DNA of 46,042 bases, taken from NCBI GenBank assembly GCA_030691635.1, contig JAUYEF010000194.1, positions 1-46,042 of the forward strand, read 5' to 3'. The notes below the pieces were generated by a model. It ran no database searches. It had not been told where the DNA came from and saw only the letters and a list, made by a program, of their open reading frames with translations. This document shows, one piece after another, positions 26,275-33,842 of this stretch (position 1 is its first letter; each line of letters starts with the position of its first letter). The DNA is from Bacillota bacterium (GTDB lineage Bacteria > Bacillota > Sulfobacillia > JAUYEF01). A program made the position numbers and the translations under genes.

Positions 26275-27621
26275 TTGTTTAACAAGATCGGCGACATCCA
26301 ATGGATGGCAATGCATAACCTCTGGCGCCAGCGGACGCGCAACGCCATCATGGCGGGGGTCCTGGCTCTGGGGATAACTGCGTATCTTGTGGTCGTCCCG
26401 ATCATGGATGCGCTGGCCGAAAAGGCCGTAGCCAGGACTCAGCGCCTCGATATGCCCTGTGACCTTGCCCTGGTGATGAACCACATGATCCGGTACCAGG
26501 AGTTCAACGAGATCGACCCCACGCAGAACAAGGAAGAGATGATCTGTCCTGCTGCGCAGGGCGCCCGGCGCCTTCCGTGGGATGCTCTGAAGGGATTCGC
26601 GCGTGTCGAGTTCGCCGCGCTGGAGCAGGCTTATTCGCCTGCCGGCTCCGTTGATGTGCTGTATGCCTCTCCACAGTCCACATGGTTCTTGCGCGCGATA
26701 AACATCGAGTCGGGCAAAGCCCCCGCGTCCAGGGATGAGGTCATTGTTCCCGTCTGGTTCGCGCGCCGCGCCAGGGTCACTGTGGGCTCGACGCTCACGC
26801 TCGTGTTTCCGTACACGCCGCTTCACAGGCTCGAAGACCACGAGTTCACGGTCACAGGCGTTTTCTCCACGGACTTCGCGCTGGCGGACGCACCCGTCAT
26901 ATGGGAGGATTCGTACCACCAGCACGAGCTCAGCGAACTGACCGAGTACGGCACGCGGGGGTCGGGCGCCCGCATGCTCGCCATGTTTGACCTGGGCGGC
27001 GCGCGGACCGATGCTCAGGCGGCGATCCGTGACCTCCGGTCGGCCTTCGAGGCGCTCAACGCATCGGTGGCCGGTGGCAGGATATGGTATACGTTCCAGG
27101 CATCCACCGGGCTTGTGCCCAACCAGGCTGAGATCACGGCGAGGACTCTGACGCAGGACATCCAGATGCCGGCGATAAACGCGCTGTTCCTCGCGTTTGT
27201 GTTCGTGGCGGTGGGCCTGTTCACAGTGATGTTGCTATCGTTCTATGACAGGAGACGCGACATCGCCATAATGAAGACCGTGGGTATCGGCAACAGCGAC
27301 GTCGCTTCAGTGATCATTGCGGAAATCGCCATTGTCACGATCGCCGGAGTGCTTGTAGCTGCCGGGCTGTCGTCCTTCGCGGTAAAATCGCTGAGCGGCA
27401 GTGTTTGGGCCGGAGTTCTCGAGGTGAAGTGGGTCAACATCCTGAAGGGCGCCGCGGTCGGCTTCCTGGTGATGGCGTTTTCCGCAGCGTTCCCTGTCAG
27501 CCTCGCCCACGTCGCGACCGTGAACCAGCTGCTGTATGACCAGAGGATATACCTCTTCCACCGCAAGATCACCCGGACGGTCAACGCGCCCGCCGGCCGA
27601 CCGCGGAGGCTTGGCCGGTAA
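26275..27621 (+). CDS. FtsX-like ABC transporter permease, second subunit of module A
   Basis: A 448-aa permease: first helix near residues 25-45 (IMAGVLALGITAYLVVVPIMD), an outside domain, then SFYDRRRDIAIMKTVGIGNSDVASV and C-terminal helices. It matches the partner arrangement of the module B permease at 11962-13206, including NQLLYDQRIYL near the end, but lacks that protein's Cys-rich tail. TTG 26275 follows GGGAGG at a rather long distance (about 13 nt) with a closer GGGG. A heterodimer with the 24766-26253 protein is likely. Confidence 0.85.
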   Translation: MFNKIGDIQWMAMHNLWRQRTRNAIMAGVLALGITAYLVVVPIMDALAEKAVARTQRLDMPCDLALVMNHMIRYQEFNEIDPTQNKEEMICPAAQGARRLPWDALKGFARVEFAALEQAYSPAGSVDVLYASPQSTWFLRAINIESGKAPASRDEVIVPVWFARRARVTVGSTLTLVFPYTPLHRLEDHEFTVTGVFSTDFALADAPVIWEDSYHQHELSELTEYGTRGSGARMLAMFDLGGARTDAQAAIRDLRSAFEALNASVAGGRIWYTFQASTGLVPNQAEITARTLTQDIQMPAINALFLAFVFVAVGLFTVMLLSFYDRRRDIAIMKTVGIGNSDVASVIIAEIAIVTIAGVLVAAGLSSFAVKSLSGSVWAGVLEVKWVNILKGAAVGFLVMAFSAAFPVSLAHVATVNQLLYDQRIYLFHRKITRTVNAPAGRPRRLGR

Positions 27622-27626
27622 GCGGC

Positions 27627-27643
27627 CCGTGCCCACAGCACGG
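27627..27643. terminator. Hairpin between convergent genes
   Basis: CCGTGC, loop CCACA, GCACGG form a perfect 6-bp stem in the 46-bp gap between the convergent permease and regulator genes. Neither side has a clear T-run, so it is a weak bidirectional terminator candidate. Confidence 0.35.
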
Positions 27644-27667
27644 CGTTCTGCTGCGACAACCATAACC

Positions 27668-28975
27668 CTACCGGAAATGCTGCAGTTTCAGCCTGTATAT
27701 GTGCCTGGGCCTGCCCCTCTTGTAGGGCTGCTCCTCACCCACTGGCTCCGCCAGATCTGACGCCACCAGCTTGGAGATCAGCCTTCTCCCGCTCCGGGCC
27801 GTCACTCCCAGCGCTCTTGCCATTTCGGCCGCCGTGACTGGCTCGAACGACCTGGACCCGGCGAAAGCCAGCAGCCTGTCGATGGTTGCCACGCTGAGCC
27901 CCGTCCTCGCGGCGAGGGACCTGTATACAGTGTTCTCTGTGCGGAGGCTGTATGCCAGCGACTGGCCGGCGCCGATCGGCCCGATGATATCGCGGGAGTT
28001 CACCACTGCATGGGCGACGTCTCCACCACGCTGGTGCGAATAGTGAAGCGCTATTCTGGCGCTCGCGTGAGCGGCCGCCGCAGTCGGCCCCAGCCCCATG
28101 CCTATGCTGACCTTGAGCGGCATCTTGTTCCGGATGATCTCGAGCAACGAGGAGCGAGTCCAGTAAGACGTCGACGCCTCGACGGTCCGCCTTGTGGAAA
28201 CGATCAGGAACTCGTCGTCGCCAAGAGCCTGGAGCGATGCCTCCATCCTCTCGGCGTAGTCGAGCAGCAGCTTGTGCAGCTCCAGCTTGGTTCGCTGGAC
28301 ACCATACTCCGAACCCGAGGTCCGTAACACGTCGTCGAAATTGTCGATCTTGATCAAGGTTATCACGAGCTCAGCCTCTCTTGACCTCAAGGCCCGGCCC
28401 TCAATCACGGCCCTCGATAGGCCTTCCCGCATCGCGGTTTCGTCCGGAATGACTCTCCAAACGTCAAGGCCCATGTCATGCAGAGCAACGTACGTCGACC
28501 GCAGGCACGTCAGGGCAGAGGTCGCCCCGCTTTCAAGGCAGCCCAGGTGGAACCCGGTGAGTTCCTCCGCCGTAACCGGCCCGTGATACTCACGCACCTT
28601 TACGTTGGAGAAGTCCAGGCCCAGCCCGTTGTATATCTCTTCCAGCGCACGCTTCTCCAGCGTGTCCATGCTGATCCGGGTGAGATCCTTCTGCTTTATG
28701 GCCATTTCAAGCAGAGTCTTGTAGACACTGGACCCGGAAAATGAAATATGAAGCAGCGGGAATCGCACGTCCACCGATTTGGACGCGTAGAACGGGACAG
28801 GCCCGGTGAAGAGTGCGACGTTCATCAACGACGCATGCTTCTTAACGATGTCCGGCGCCTCGGTTTCGTGGGTATATGCCAGCCCGTGGGCCTCCAGCTC
28901 ATCGAACTCCTTGGCTATGCTCAGGACGCGCTCAACAAGGTCTGCGGGGCCTATCACTCCGGTGACGGTCTTCAT
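27668..28975 (-). CDS. GGDEF-like / winged-helix transcriptional regulator
   Basis: A 435-aa soluble protein in three parts. The first (1-200) resembles a ligand-sensing domain of the PrpR-N or periplasmic-binding type, with GPADLVERVLSIAKEFDELEA and FPLLHISFSGSSVYK. The middle (about 205-345) is a GGDEF/GTP-cyclohydrolase-III-like fold, where ALGDDEFLIV stands in for GGDEF and VSIGMGLGPTAAAAH follows. The C-terminus is a winged helix (EMARALGVTARSGRRLISKL, then KRGRPRHIYRL). The signature is GDDEF, so cyclase activity is doubtful and nucleotide sensing is more likely. ATG 28975 has GAGGG 9 nt upstream. Lying next to the ABC/GlmL cluster, it is a candidate regulator of it. Confidence 0.7.
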   Translation of the reverse strand: MKTVTGVIGPADLVERVLSIAKEFDELEAHGLAYTHETEAPDIVKKHASLMNVALFTGPVPFYASKSVDVRFPLLHISFSGSSVYKTLLEMAIKQKDLTRISMDTLEKRALEEIYNGLGLDFSNVKVREYHGPVTAEELTGFHLGCLESGATSALTCLRSTYVALHDMGLDVWRVIPDETAMREGLSRAVIEGRALRSREAELVITLIKIDNFDDVLRTSGSEYGVQRTKLELHKLLLDYAERMEASLQALGDDEFLIVSTRRTVEASTSYWTRSSLLEIIRNKMPLKVSIGMGLGPTAAAAHASARIALHYSHQRGGDVAHAVVNSRDIIGPIGAGQSLAYSLRTENTVYRSLAARTGLSVATIDRLLAFAGSRSFEPVTAAEMARALGVTARSGRRLISKLVASDLAEPVGEEQPYKRGRPRHIYRLKLQHFR

Positions 28976-29061
28976 CGCGACACACCCTCAGGAATAATGG
29001 TCTTGCCTACTTCCTTAAATCTTCGTGGTGTCCGTAAATAATCCTTCCCATGTATTTCTCA

Positions 29062-29094
29062 TTTCCTGCAAAGGAAAGGCCCTCCACCGGAGGG
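29062..29094. other. Two adjacent hairpins in the leader region of the amidase gene
   Basis: TTTCCT/AGGAAA (29062-29077) and CCCTCC/GGAGGG (29080-29094) are consecutive perfect stems, about 90-120 nt upstream of the amidase start and in the gap between divergent genes. They do not fit a riboswitch class I know. They could be part of a structured 5' leader or symmetric protein sites. Confidence 0.3.
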
Positions 29095-29182
29095 AACTAG
29101 TGCGAAGAAAGAGCGTCCGTGTCGATGGGTAGCCAAACCACCAGCGAAATCCCCCAATACCTTTAGCCTGGGAGTGTGTTCA

Positions 29183-31285
29183 TTGCGCCTCGTTTCAGCC
29201 CTTGTCGTAGCATGTCGATGGCCGAGGCGGCATCTCGCCGTCACCATCATCGTCGTCCTGGCTCTCCTGTGTACGCCCGCTGCGGCGTTGGCCGCGGTTG
29301 TTGTCGAAAAAGGGCCCGCCAACATCAGGTCAGGCCCTGGCACAAACCACCCGATCATCAAGACCGCCGCGGGTGGCGAGAGGTTCGAAGACCTGGCGCG
29401 CCAGGGTGACTGGTTCCGCATCAAAATGCCTGATGGCAAGGAAGGGTACATATACGCGCCGCTGGTCAGGGTGGAGTCGCCTGTCCAGCCGAACACCGTG
29501 GCGATACCGAAAGGCACGATGAACCTCCGCAGTGGCCCGGGGACAGGCTACGGTGTCGTCAGCCAGGTCCTCGGGGGCACGGTGCTGGCGGTCACAGCTA
29601 GATCGGGAGACTGGGTCCGCGTCAAACACGGGCAGGGGGAGGCATGGCTCGCGACTTGGCTCGCCACGGTCAAGACGCTCGACCCAGGCCAGTTCGAGGC
29701 GGGAGACCTGTCCCGGAAGGTTATCGCGTTGAAGGCCGGAGTCAGGGTCCGGCGTGGCGCTTCAGAAGAGTTCAGCGTGCTCACCACGCTCAAGGCAGGC
29801 GCCCAGGCCACGTACCTCTCGTCCAGTGACGGCTGGCACAGGATAACCACGACCGCCGGCGCCACCGGCTGGGTGGACGCAACCGACGTGCGGGTCATCA
29901 ACATCGACCCAGGCAGCGGCGTGACATATGAGGTGGGCGAGAACTACTGGCAGATGAAGGTCCAGGGAACCGGTCGCGCTCCCGGCAACGTGAACATTCG
30001 CCGGGGGCCGTCCACGGGCACGAGCGTGCTCGGCCACTTGCCGAAAGGCGGCGTCTTCCAGGTGCTCGGCTCAGAGGGCGGCTGGTACCACATACGCTAC
30101 GGCACAGTGACGGGCTATGTGGCAGGGTGGCTCGTGAAGATAGACTCGGTGAAAGGACCGTCGACCGTCCGCCTGGAGACAAGGGACTACGCCCGGAAAG
30201 TCCTCACGGTGACCGGCGACTTCCCTGTGGCGGGCACGGCGCCGTTCGACGCATCGAAGTTCGGCATCGTCACTGCCCCAAAGCTGGGCGCGAGGGGCCG
30301 GCTGGATGTTTATGCAGGCGAACTCGGCACGGTCGAACTGGGCCCGGCCGGAATCCTCCTCACGTTCGTGGAGCGGCCGTCGATGAGGGTCGTCGAGAGC
30401 AAAGCGGGTCGCTTCGTGCTCGAGCTCTTCCCCACCGTTGAGAAGGTCGCCTACGAAGATGGCCCGAGAAGCACCATCAAGATCGAGATAGCCGGCTACA
30501 CGGATCCCGTGCCTTCGTTCGACCCGGCTAAAGGCATCATCACAATCGAGCTGCCCGGTGCCGCGCTCAAGGCCCCGGTGACGCTTCCCGCAAAGGGTGT
30601 CATTTCATCAGCCTCAGCGTCGGCCAGAGGCCCGTCCACCATGATCGAAGTCAAGGTTGCGCCGGGCTCCCAGTACAATGTGAGGAAATCCCAGAACCTG
30701 ATCGTGGTCGACGCCCTGGCAAAGGGGCTGCAGGGCAAGATCATATGCCTCGATCCAGGGCACGGGGGCAAGGACCCAGGCGCCATCGGCCCGTCTCGCG
30801 CAGTCATGGAGAAGGACCCTGATCTGGTGATTTCGCAGCGCCTGAAGGCGTTTCTCGAATCTCGCGGAGCCAAGGTCATCATGACAAGGAGCACAGACGC
30901 GGAAGGCCCTGACCTGGCTTCCAGGGTAAAGGCCTGCCTCGACTCACGAGCCGACATCTTCATCTCGATACACAATAATGGCAGCACCGACCGCAGTAAG
31001 ATGGGAACCACCATCTACTACTCAGAGACAAGCCTGAATGCCGAACGAAGCAAGAAACTCGCCGAAACGCTCCAGCTCTCCATATACCCGAGGCTCGGCA
31101 CGCAGGACAACGGCGCGAGGGCTTCTGAGCTGTTTGTTACAAGGAACGCGCCCGTTACCGCAGTAGTCGCCGAACTGGTCTTCATCACCAACGCTCGCGA
31201 AGAACAGCTGCTCAAAGACCCGGCGTTCCTACAGGCTTGCGCTGAAGGGCTGTTCGCCGGCCTTCGACAGTACTTCGGTGACTGA
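29183..31285 (+). CDS. N-acetylmuramoyl-L-alanine amidase with four SH3 domains and an AMIN domain
   Basis: A 700-aa secreted peptidoglycan amidase (Amidase_3, zinc-dependent). After a signal peptide (about 1-37, ending PAAALA) come four bacterial SH3 domains (about 39-100, 104-165, 180-245 and 263-320; each with NIRSGPGT-like or equivalent motifs). Then follow an AMIN-type wall-targeting domain (about 340-505) and the catalytic domain (about 517-700). Zinc-site motifs are LDPGHGGKDPGA, MEKDPDL, SIHNN and VVAELVFITN, supplying His, Glu, His and the catalytic Glu. TTG 29183 is preferred: GGGAG lies 8 nt upstream, whereas a GTG at 29174 overlaps that site. A CheX-like gene follows 26 nt later. 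Confidence 0.92.
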   Translation: MRLVSALVVACRWPRRHLAVTIIVVLALLCTPAAALAAVVVEKGPANIRSGPGTNHPIIKTAAGGERFEDLARQGDWFRIKMPDGKEGYIYAPLVRVESPVQPNTVAIPKGTMNLRSGPGTGYGVVSQVLGGTVLAVTARSGDWVRVKHGQGEAWLATWLATVKTLDPGQFEAGDLSRKVIALKAGVRVRRGASEEFSVLTTLKAGAQATYLSSSDGWHRITTTAGATGWVDATDVRVINIDPGSGVTYEVGENYWQMKVQGTGRAPGNVNIRRGPSTGTSVLGHLPKGGVFQVLGSEGGWYHIRYGTVTGYVAGWLVKIDSVKGPSTVRLETRDYARKVLTVTGDFPVAGTAPFDASKFGIVTAPKLGARGRLDVYAGELGTVELGPAGILLTFVERPSMRVVESKAGRFVLELFPTVEKVAYEDGPRSTIKIEIAGYTDPVPSFDPAKGIITIELPGAALKAPVTLPAKGVISSASASARGPSTMIEVKVAPGSQYNVRKSQNLIVVDALAKGLQGKIICLDPGHGGKDPGAIGPSRAVMEKDPDLVISQRLKAFLESRGAKVIMTRSTDAEGPDLASRVKACLDSRADIFISIHNNGSTDRSKMGTTIYYSETSLNAERSKKLAETLQLSIYPRLGTQDNGARASELFVTRNAPVTAVVAELVFITNAREEQLLKDPAFLQACAEGLFAGLRQYFGD

Positions 31286-31311
31286 CTCTCTTCATGTGGA
31301 GGCCTCATTGC

Positions 31312-31788
31312 TTGCGGGTCGATTTCGTGAACCCCTTCATTTCCGCTGCTGTTGATGTTGTGAAAAGCACCCTGGACTGCGATCTTGATCGTGGTCCGCT
31401 GAGACTGGACGCCTCGAAAATCGCATCTGACGATGTAACCGTGGTGATCGGCGTAACCGGGGACGCTGAGGGAATCGTCATGTACGGTATGTCCGAGCGC
31501 ACGGCAAAGCAGTTCGCCACAGCCATGCTGGGCCAGCGCATGCCGGTTTTTGACGCCCTGGCGGAGAGCGCCGTAGCCGAGCTCGGGAACATGATAGCAG
31601 GGGCTGCGACGGTCGGTCTCGAAAACCAATCATATGCATGCCGTTTGACGCCTCCGACCCTCCTGTACGGTCGCGGCACGATGATCTCCCTGATCGACAT
31701 CAACAGGCTGGTCATCCCTCTCAGCTGCAAGCACGGTAAGCTCGAGATCAGCGTCGCTCTCAGAGATCACAAGAAGATTCTTTCTTAG
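31312..31788 (+). CDS. CheX-like chemotaxis phosphatase domain protein
   Basis: A 158-aa CheX/CheC-family protein beginning VDFVNPFISAAVDVVKSTL. The helix AESAVAELGNMIAGAA carries the E-x2-N pair used by CheX to dephosphorylate CheY-P. The start is TTG 31312 with GGAGG 9 nt upstream; an ATG at 31294 would overlap that site. No other chemotaxis genes are in the window, so it may act on a response regulator encoded elsewhere or in another envelope signalling route. It follows the amidase gene by 26 nt and is probably cotranscribed with it. Confidence 0.85.
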   Translation: MRVDFVNPFISAAVDVVKSTLDCDLDRGPLRLDASKIASDDVTVVIGVTGDAEGIVMYGMSERTAKQFATAMLGQRMPVFDALAESAVAELGNMIAGAATVGLENQSYACRLTPPTLLYGRGTMISLIDINRLVIPLSCKHGKLEISVALRDHKKILS

Positions 31789-31812
31789 CAAGATTTACCT
31801 GCGCTGCTATCA

Positions 31813-31842
31813 TTGACGAAACTTCGACTACCGTGCTAGTCT
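31813..31842 (+). promoter_or_regulatory. Promoter upstream of the c-di-AMP riboswitch
   Basis: TTGACG (31813-31818) and TAGTCT (31837-31842) are 18 bp apart, with a TG extension just before the -10. Transcription should begin near 31849, about 19 nt before the first riboswitch helix. Confidence 0.55.
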
Positions 31843-31865
31843 CTTAGGTGAGATTCGACAAACAT

Positions 31866-31973
31866 AGAGGCCTAATCCCAGGAATGGGAACGGGGGAACC
31901 ACTACCAGGGGTGAATTCGGAAGGAAGGGCTGCCTTCTCGGCCCTAACCCGTCAGCTAACCTCGTAGGCCTGC
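31866..31973 (+). ncRNA. ydaO/yuaA-type (c-di-AMP) riboswitch aptamer
   Basis: Conserved core elements appear in order: AATCCCAGGAATGGGAACGG from 31874, GGGGGAACCA, GGGGTGAAT (31908-31916) and the hallmark GTCAGCTAACCTCGTAGGC (31951-31969). The closing helix P1 pairs AGGCCTA (31868-31874) with TAGGCCT (31965-31971) perfectly. This class binds cyclic di-AMP and usually turns genes off, often genes for cell-wall hydrolases, osmolyte and potassium transport. Here it leads the 125-aa gene at 32015. Confidence 0.88.
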
Positions 31974-31987
31974 GAGAGGGGGCAAGG

Positions 31988-32004
31988 AGCCTCCCCAGGA
32001 GGCT
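31988..32004 (+). promoter_or_regulatory. Hairpin that hides the ribosome binding site (expression platform)
   Basis: AGCCTCC (31988-31994) pairs with GGAGGCT (31998-32004), which contains the AGGAGG ribosome binding site for the ATG at 32015. No T-run follows, so translational control fits better than termination. A competing stem, GGGGGC (31978-31983) with GCCTCC (31989-31994), would free the site and lies just after aptamer P1. Confidence 0.5.
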
Positions 32005-32014
32005 TCGCTGTTCC

Positions 32015-32392
32015 ATGGAGGAAACCAGGAAATCGAGCAGGCAACGGCTCAGGGAATGCTGGCACGTACTGGACTCTCTATCGGGAAGCAGAGTTTCGAT
32101 GATCGTGCGGCCGTCGGTTTTTGAGGTCGAGGATGTTGGAAAGGACGCTGTCACAGTAAGGTCGAGCACCGGAAGGATGTTCAGCATCCCTATCACGCAG
32201 GTGAGGGGTGTGCTGCAGCACGTTTTCGCCTCGTCCCAGATCTCACTGCACGAAACCAGGGTCAGGTATTCCAAGGACCACGCAGAGTTCATTTTCGGGC
32301 TGGTCGCGCGTCTGCCTGGCATCAGAGTGCTGCAGTGCGGGCTCGGTCTCGTGCTCGTGTTGGACCAGCTCCAGACGGCGATGCCGGCGTAA
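32015..32392 (+). CDS. Unknown 125-aa protein under c-di-AMP riboswitch control
   Basis: A small, soluble, basic-to-neutral protein: a charged N-terminal helix (ETRKSSRQRLRECWHVLDSL), then beta-rich stretches (RPSVFEVEDVGKDAVTVRSS, RMFSIPITQVRGVLQHVF) and a hydrophobic end (IRVLQCGLGLVLVLDQL). No signal peptide or membrane helix is evident and I recognise no family. ATG 32015 has AGGAGG 12 nt upstream, inside the hairpin described above. The riboswitch implies a job in wall, turgor or osmolyte homeostasis; that is inference from the RNA only. Confidence 0.6.
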   Translation: MEETRKSSRQRLRECWHVLDSLSGSRVSMIVRPSVFEVEDVGKDAVTVRSSTGRMFSIPITQVRGVLQHVFASSQISLHETRVRYSKDHAEFIFGLVARLPGIRVLQCGLGLVLVLDQLQTAMPA

Positions 32393-32466
32393 GTCTTCTC
32401 CGGCTATGGGTCTTCAGCGACTCATTCATCCAGTTCCGGTCGTATCCATGGGGCTGTCTCTCAGAC

Positions 32467-32522
32467 GTACAGCTGCATTTTCGCTGTACAGCGGGGGAAG
32501 GCCCCGCGGCGCATTTTCCCCC
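32467..32522 (+). other. Two hairpins upstream of the dehydratase gene
   Basis: GTACAGC/GCTGTAC (32467-32489, 9-nt loop) and GGGGGAA/TTCCCCC (32493-32522, 16-nt loop) are perfect 7-bp stems. They lie in the 191-bp gap before the threonine dehydratase-like gene. The T-run needed for termination is missing. A structured leader or attenuator is possible. Confidence 0.3.
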
Positions 32523-32583
32523 AGGCAGGATAAGCCAAGCACGAGGTTGAAAAATGTTCACAACGACAACGAGGAAGTGACAG

Positions 32584-33558
32584 ATGATGCCGGACTTGGT
32601 CCCGCCAACAATCCAGGATGTGTTCAAAGCGCGAGCCACAATCAGGCGCTATATCCCTCCCACGCCGCTCATCAAGCCGTGGGCGCTCTGCGATCATCTC
32701 GGCGCAGAGGTCTATGTGAAGTGTGAGAACATGCAGCCCATAGGCGCTTTCAAGGTCCGCGGGGGCATCTACCTGATGTCCACGCTGTCTCAGGAAGAAC
32801 GCAGCAAGGGCGTCGTGACGGCTTCGACCGGCAATCACGGGCAGTCGGTGGCATACTCGGCCCGGCTGTTCGGCGTGCACGCCGTGATCTACGCCCCGAT
32901 CGGCGCCAACCCGTTCAAGGTGGCGTCGATGAGATCGCTGGGCGCAGAGGTCCGTCTCGAGGGCAGAGACTATGAGGAGTCGCGCGAGGCCTCCGAGGAA
33001 GCGGCGCGCAGGGAAGGCTTCAGGTACATCCACGCCGTGAACGAGCCGAAACTGTTCGCGGGGGTGGGAACGATCGGTTTGGAGATCCTGGAGGAAGTCC
33101 CGGACATCGACTTCATCATAGTGCCCATCGGCGGCGGGAGCGGCTGCTCCGGCACGGGCATCGTCGCCAAGGCCCTGCGTCCGGAGGCGAAAGTGATCGG
33201 GGTACAGGCCGAGCAGGCGCCCGCGGTGTACCGGTCATGGCAGACGAAGAAGATCACGTCCACGGGGCCGGTCAACACCTTCGCCGACGGTCTAGCCACC
33301 AGGCAGACGTATCAGTTCGCCCTCGATGTCCTGAGCAGAGTGGTGGACGACATGGTGCTTGTCTCTGAAGAAGAGATGGAGCGCGGCATACTGACGCTGG
33401 CCGAGACGGCCCACCTTGTGGCCGAGGGCGCGGGAGCCGCGTCAACCGCCGCGGCATTCAAGATCAAGGACCGTATCCAGGGCAAGAAGGTCGCTCTAGT
33501 GCTGAGCGGCGGTAACCTCACCATCGACAAGCTGAAGGAGATTGCTCGGAAGTACTGA
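32584..33558 (+). CDS. PLP-dependent threonine/serine dehydratase-like enzyme
   Basis: A 324-aa fold-type II PLP enzyme. In this family threonine ammonia-lyase converts threonine to 2-oxobutanoate and ammonia. Seen are IPPTPLIKPWAL, the PLP lysine in IGAFKVRGG, STGNHGQSVAYSA and the phosphate-binding Gly loop PIGGGSGCSGTG. GEGA-like VAEGAGAAS and ALVLSGGNL near the C-terminus are also present. There is no C-terminal ACT domain, so it is the short catabolic-type or EutB-like form rather than allosteric IlvA. GAGGAAG precedes tandem ATG codons. The physiological substrate cannot be settled from sequence. Confidence 0.85.
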   Translation: MMPDLVPPTIQDVFKARATIRRYIPPTPLIKPWALCDHLGAEVYVKCENMQPIGAFKVRGGIYLMSTLSQEERSKGVVTASTGNHGQSVAYSARLFGVHAVIYAPIGANPFKVASMRSLGAEVRLEGRDYEESREASEEAARREGFRYIHAVNEPKLFAGVGTIGLEILEEVPDIDFIIVPIGGGSGCSGTGIVAKALRPEAKVIGVQAEQAPAVYRSWQTKKITSTGPVNTFADGLATRQTYQFALDVLSRVVDDMVLVSEEEMERGILTLAETAHLVAEGAGAASTAAAFKIKDRIQGKKVALVLSGGNLTIDKLKEIARKY

Positions 33559-33581
33559 GGTCGGCGGCGGCCGGTTAGCAC

Positions 33582-33769
33582 GGATGTGACTTCCGGAAGG
33601 ACACTTCTCCTGAAGAACTATCTGCCGGGAATCTAGTTCTTCGGGCTATCTATACTCCAGGAAGACAGTTGGGATGGATCTGACTTCCGGGAAGCTAGTT
33701 CCGCCGAACATCTAGCTGCCGCGAAGCTAGTTCCTCGGGTAATCTATACACCTAGAAGACAGATGGGCC
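33582..33769. repeat. 94-bp repeat family, copy region 2
   Basis: Two tandem units (33582-33675 and 33676-33769), each about 94 bp, start GGATGTGACTTCCGG and GGATCTGACTTCCGG. Both run through matching blocks such as CTAGTTC and CTATACxCC to GAAGACAG. The same unit is at 7458-7583. Three 31- to 32-bp subunits per unit are visible. They fill most of the gap between the dehydratase and phoU genes, which converge. Confidence 0.7.
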
Positions 33770-33842
33770 GGGAAGACCGGGCCGCATCCGCCAGTTACCG
33801 CATCCGAGCGCAACCCAAAGCCTCCCCACTCGGACGTGGGCC

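Noticed and set aside
29041-29182. c-di-GMP (GEMM-I) riboswitch upstream of the amidase
   Set aside because: There is a GGGTAGCC and hairpins, but the conserved CACGCACAGGGCAAACC-like 5' block and the second helix are not present in order.
31988-32010. Rho-independent terminator after the riboswitch
   Set aside because: The stem is good but is followed by TCGCTGTTCC rather than a T-run, and its 3' arm contains the ribosome binding site, so a translational switch is the better reading.
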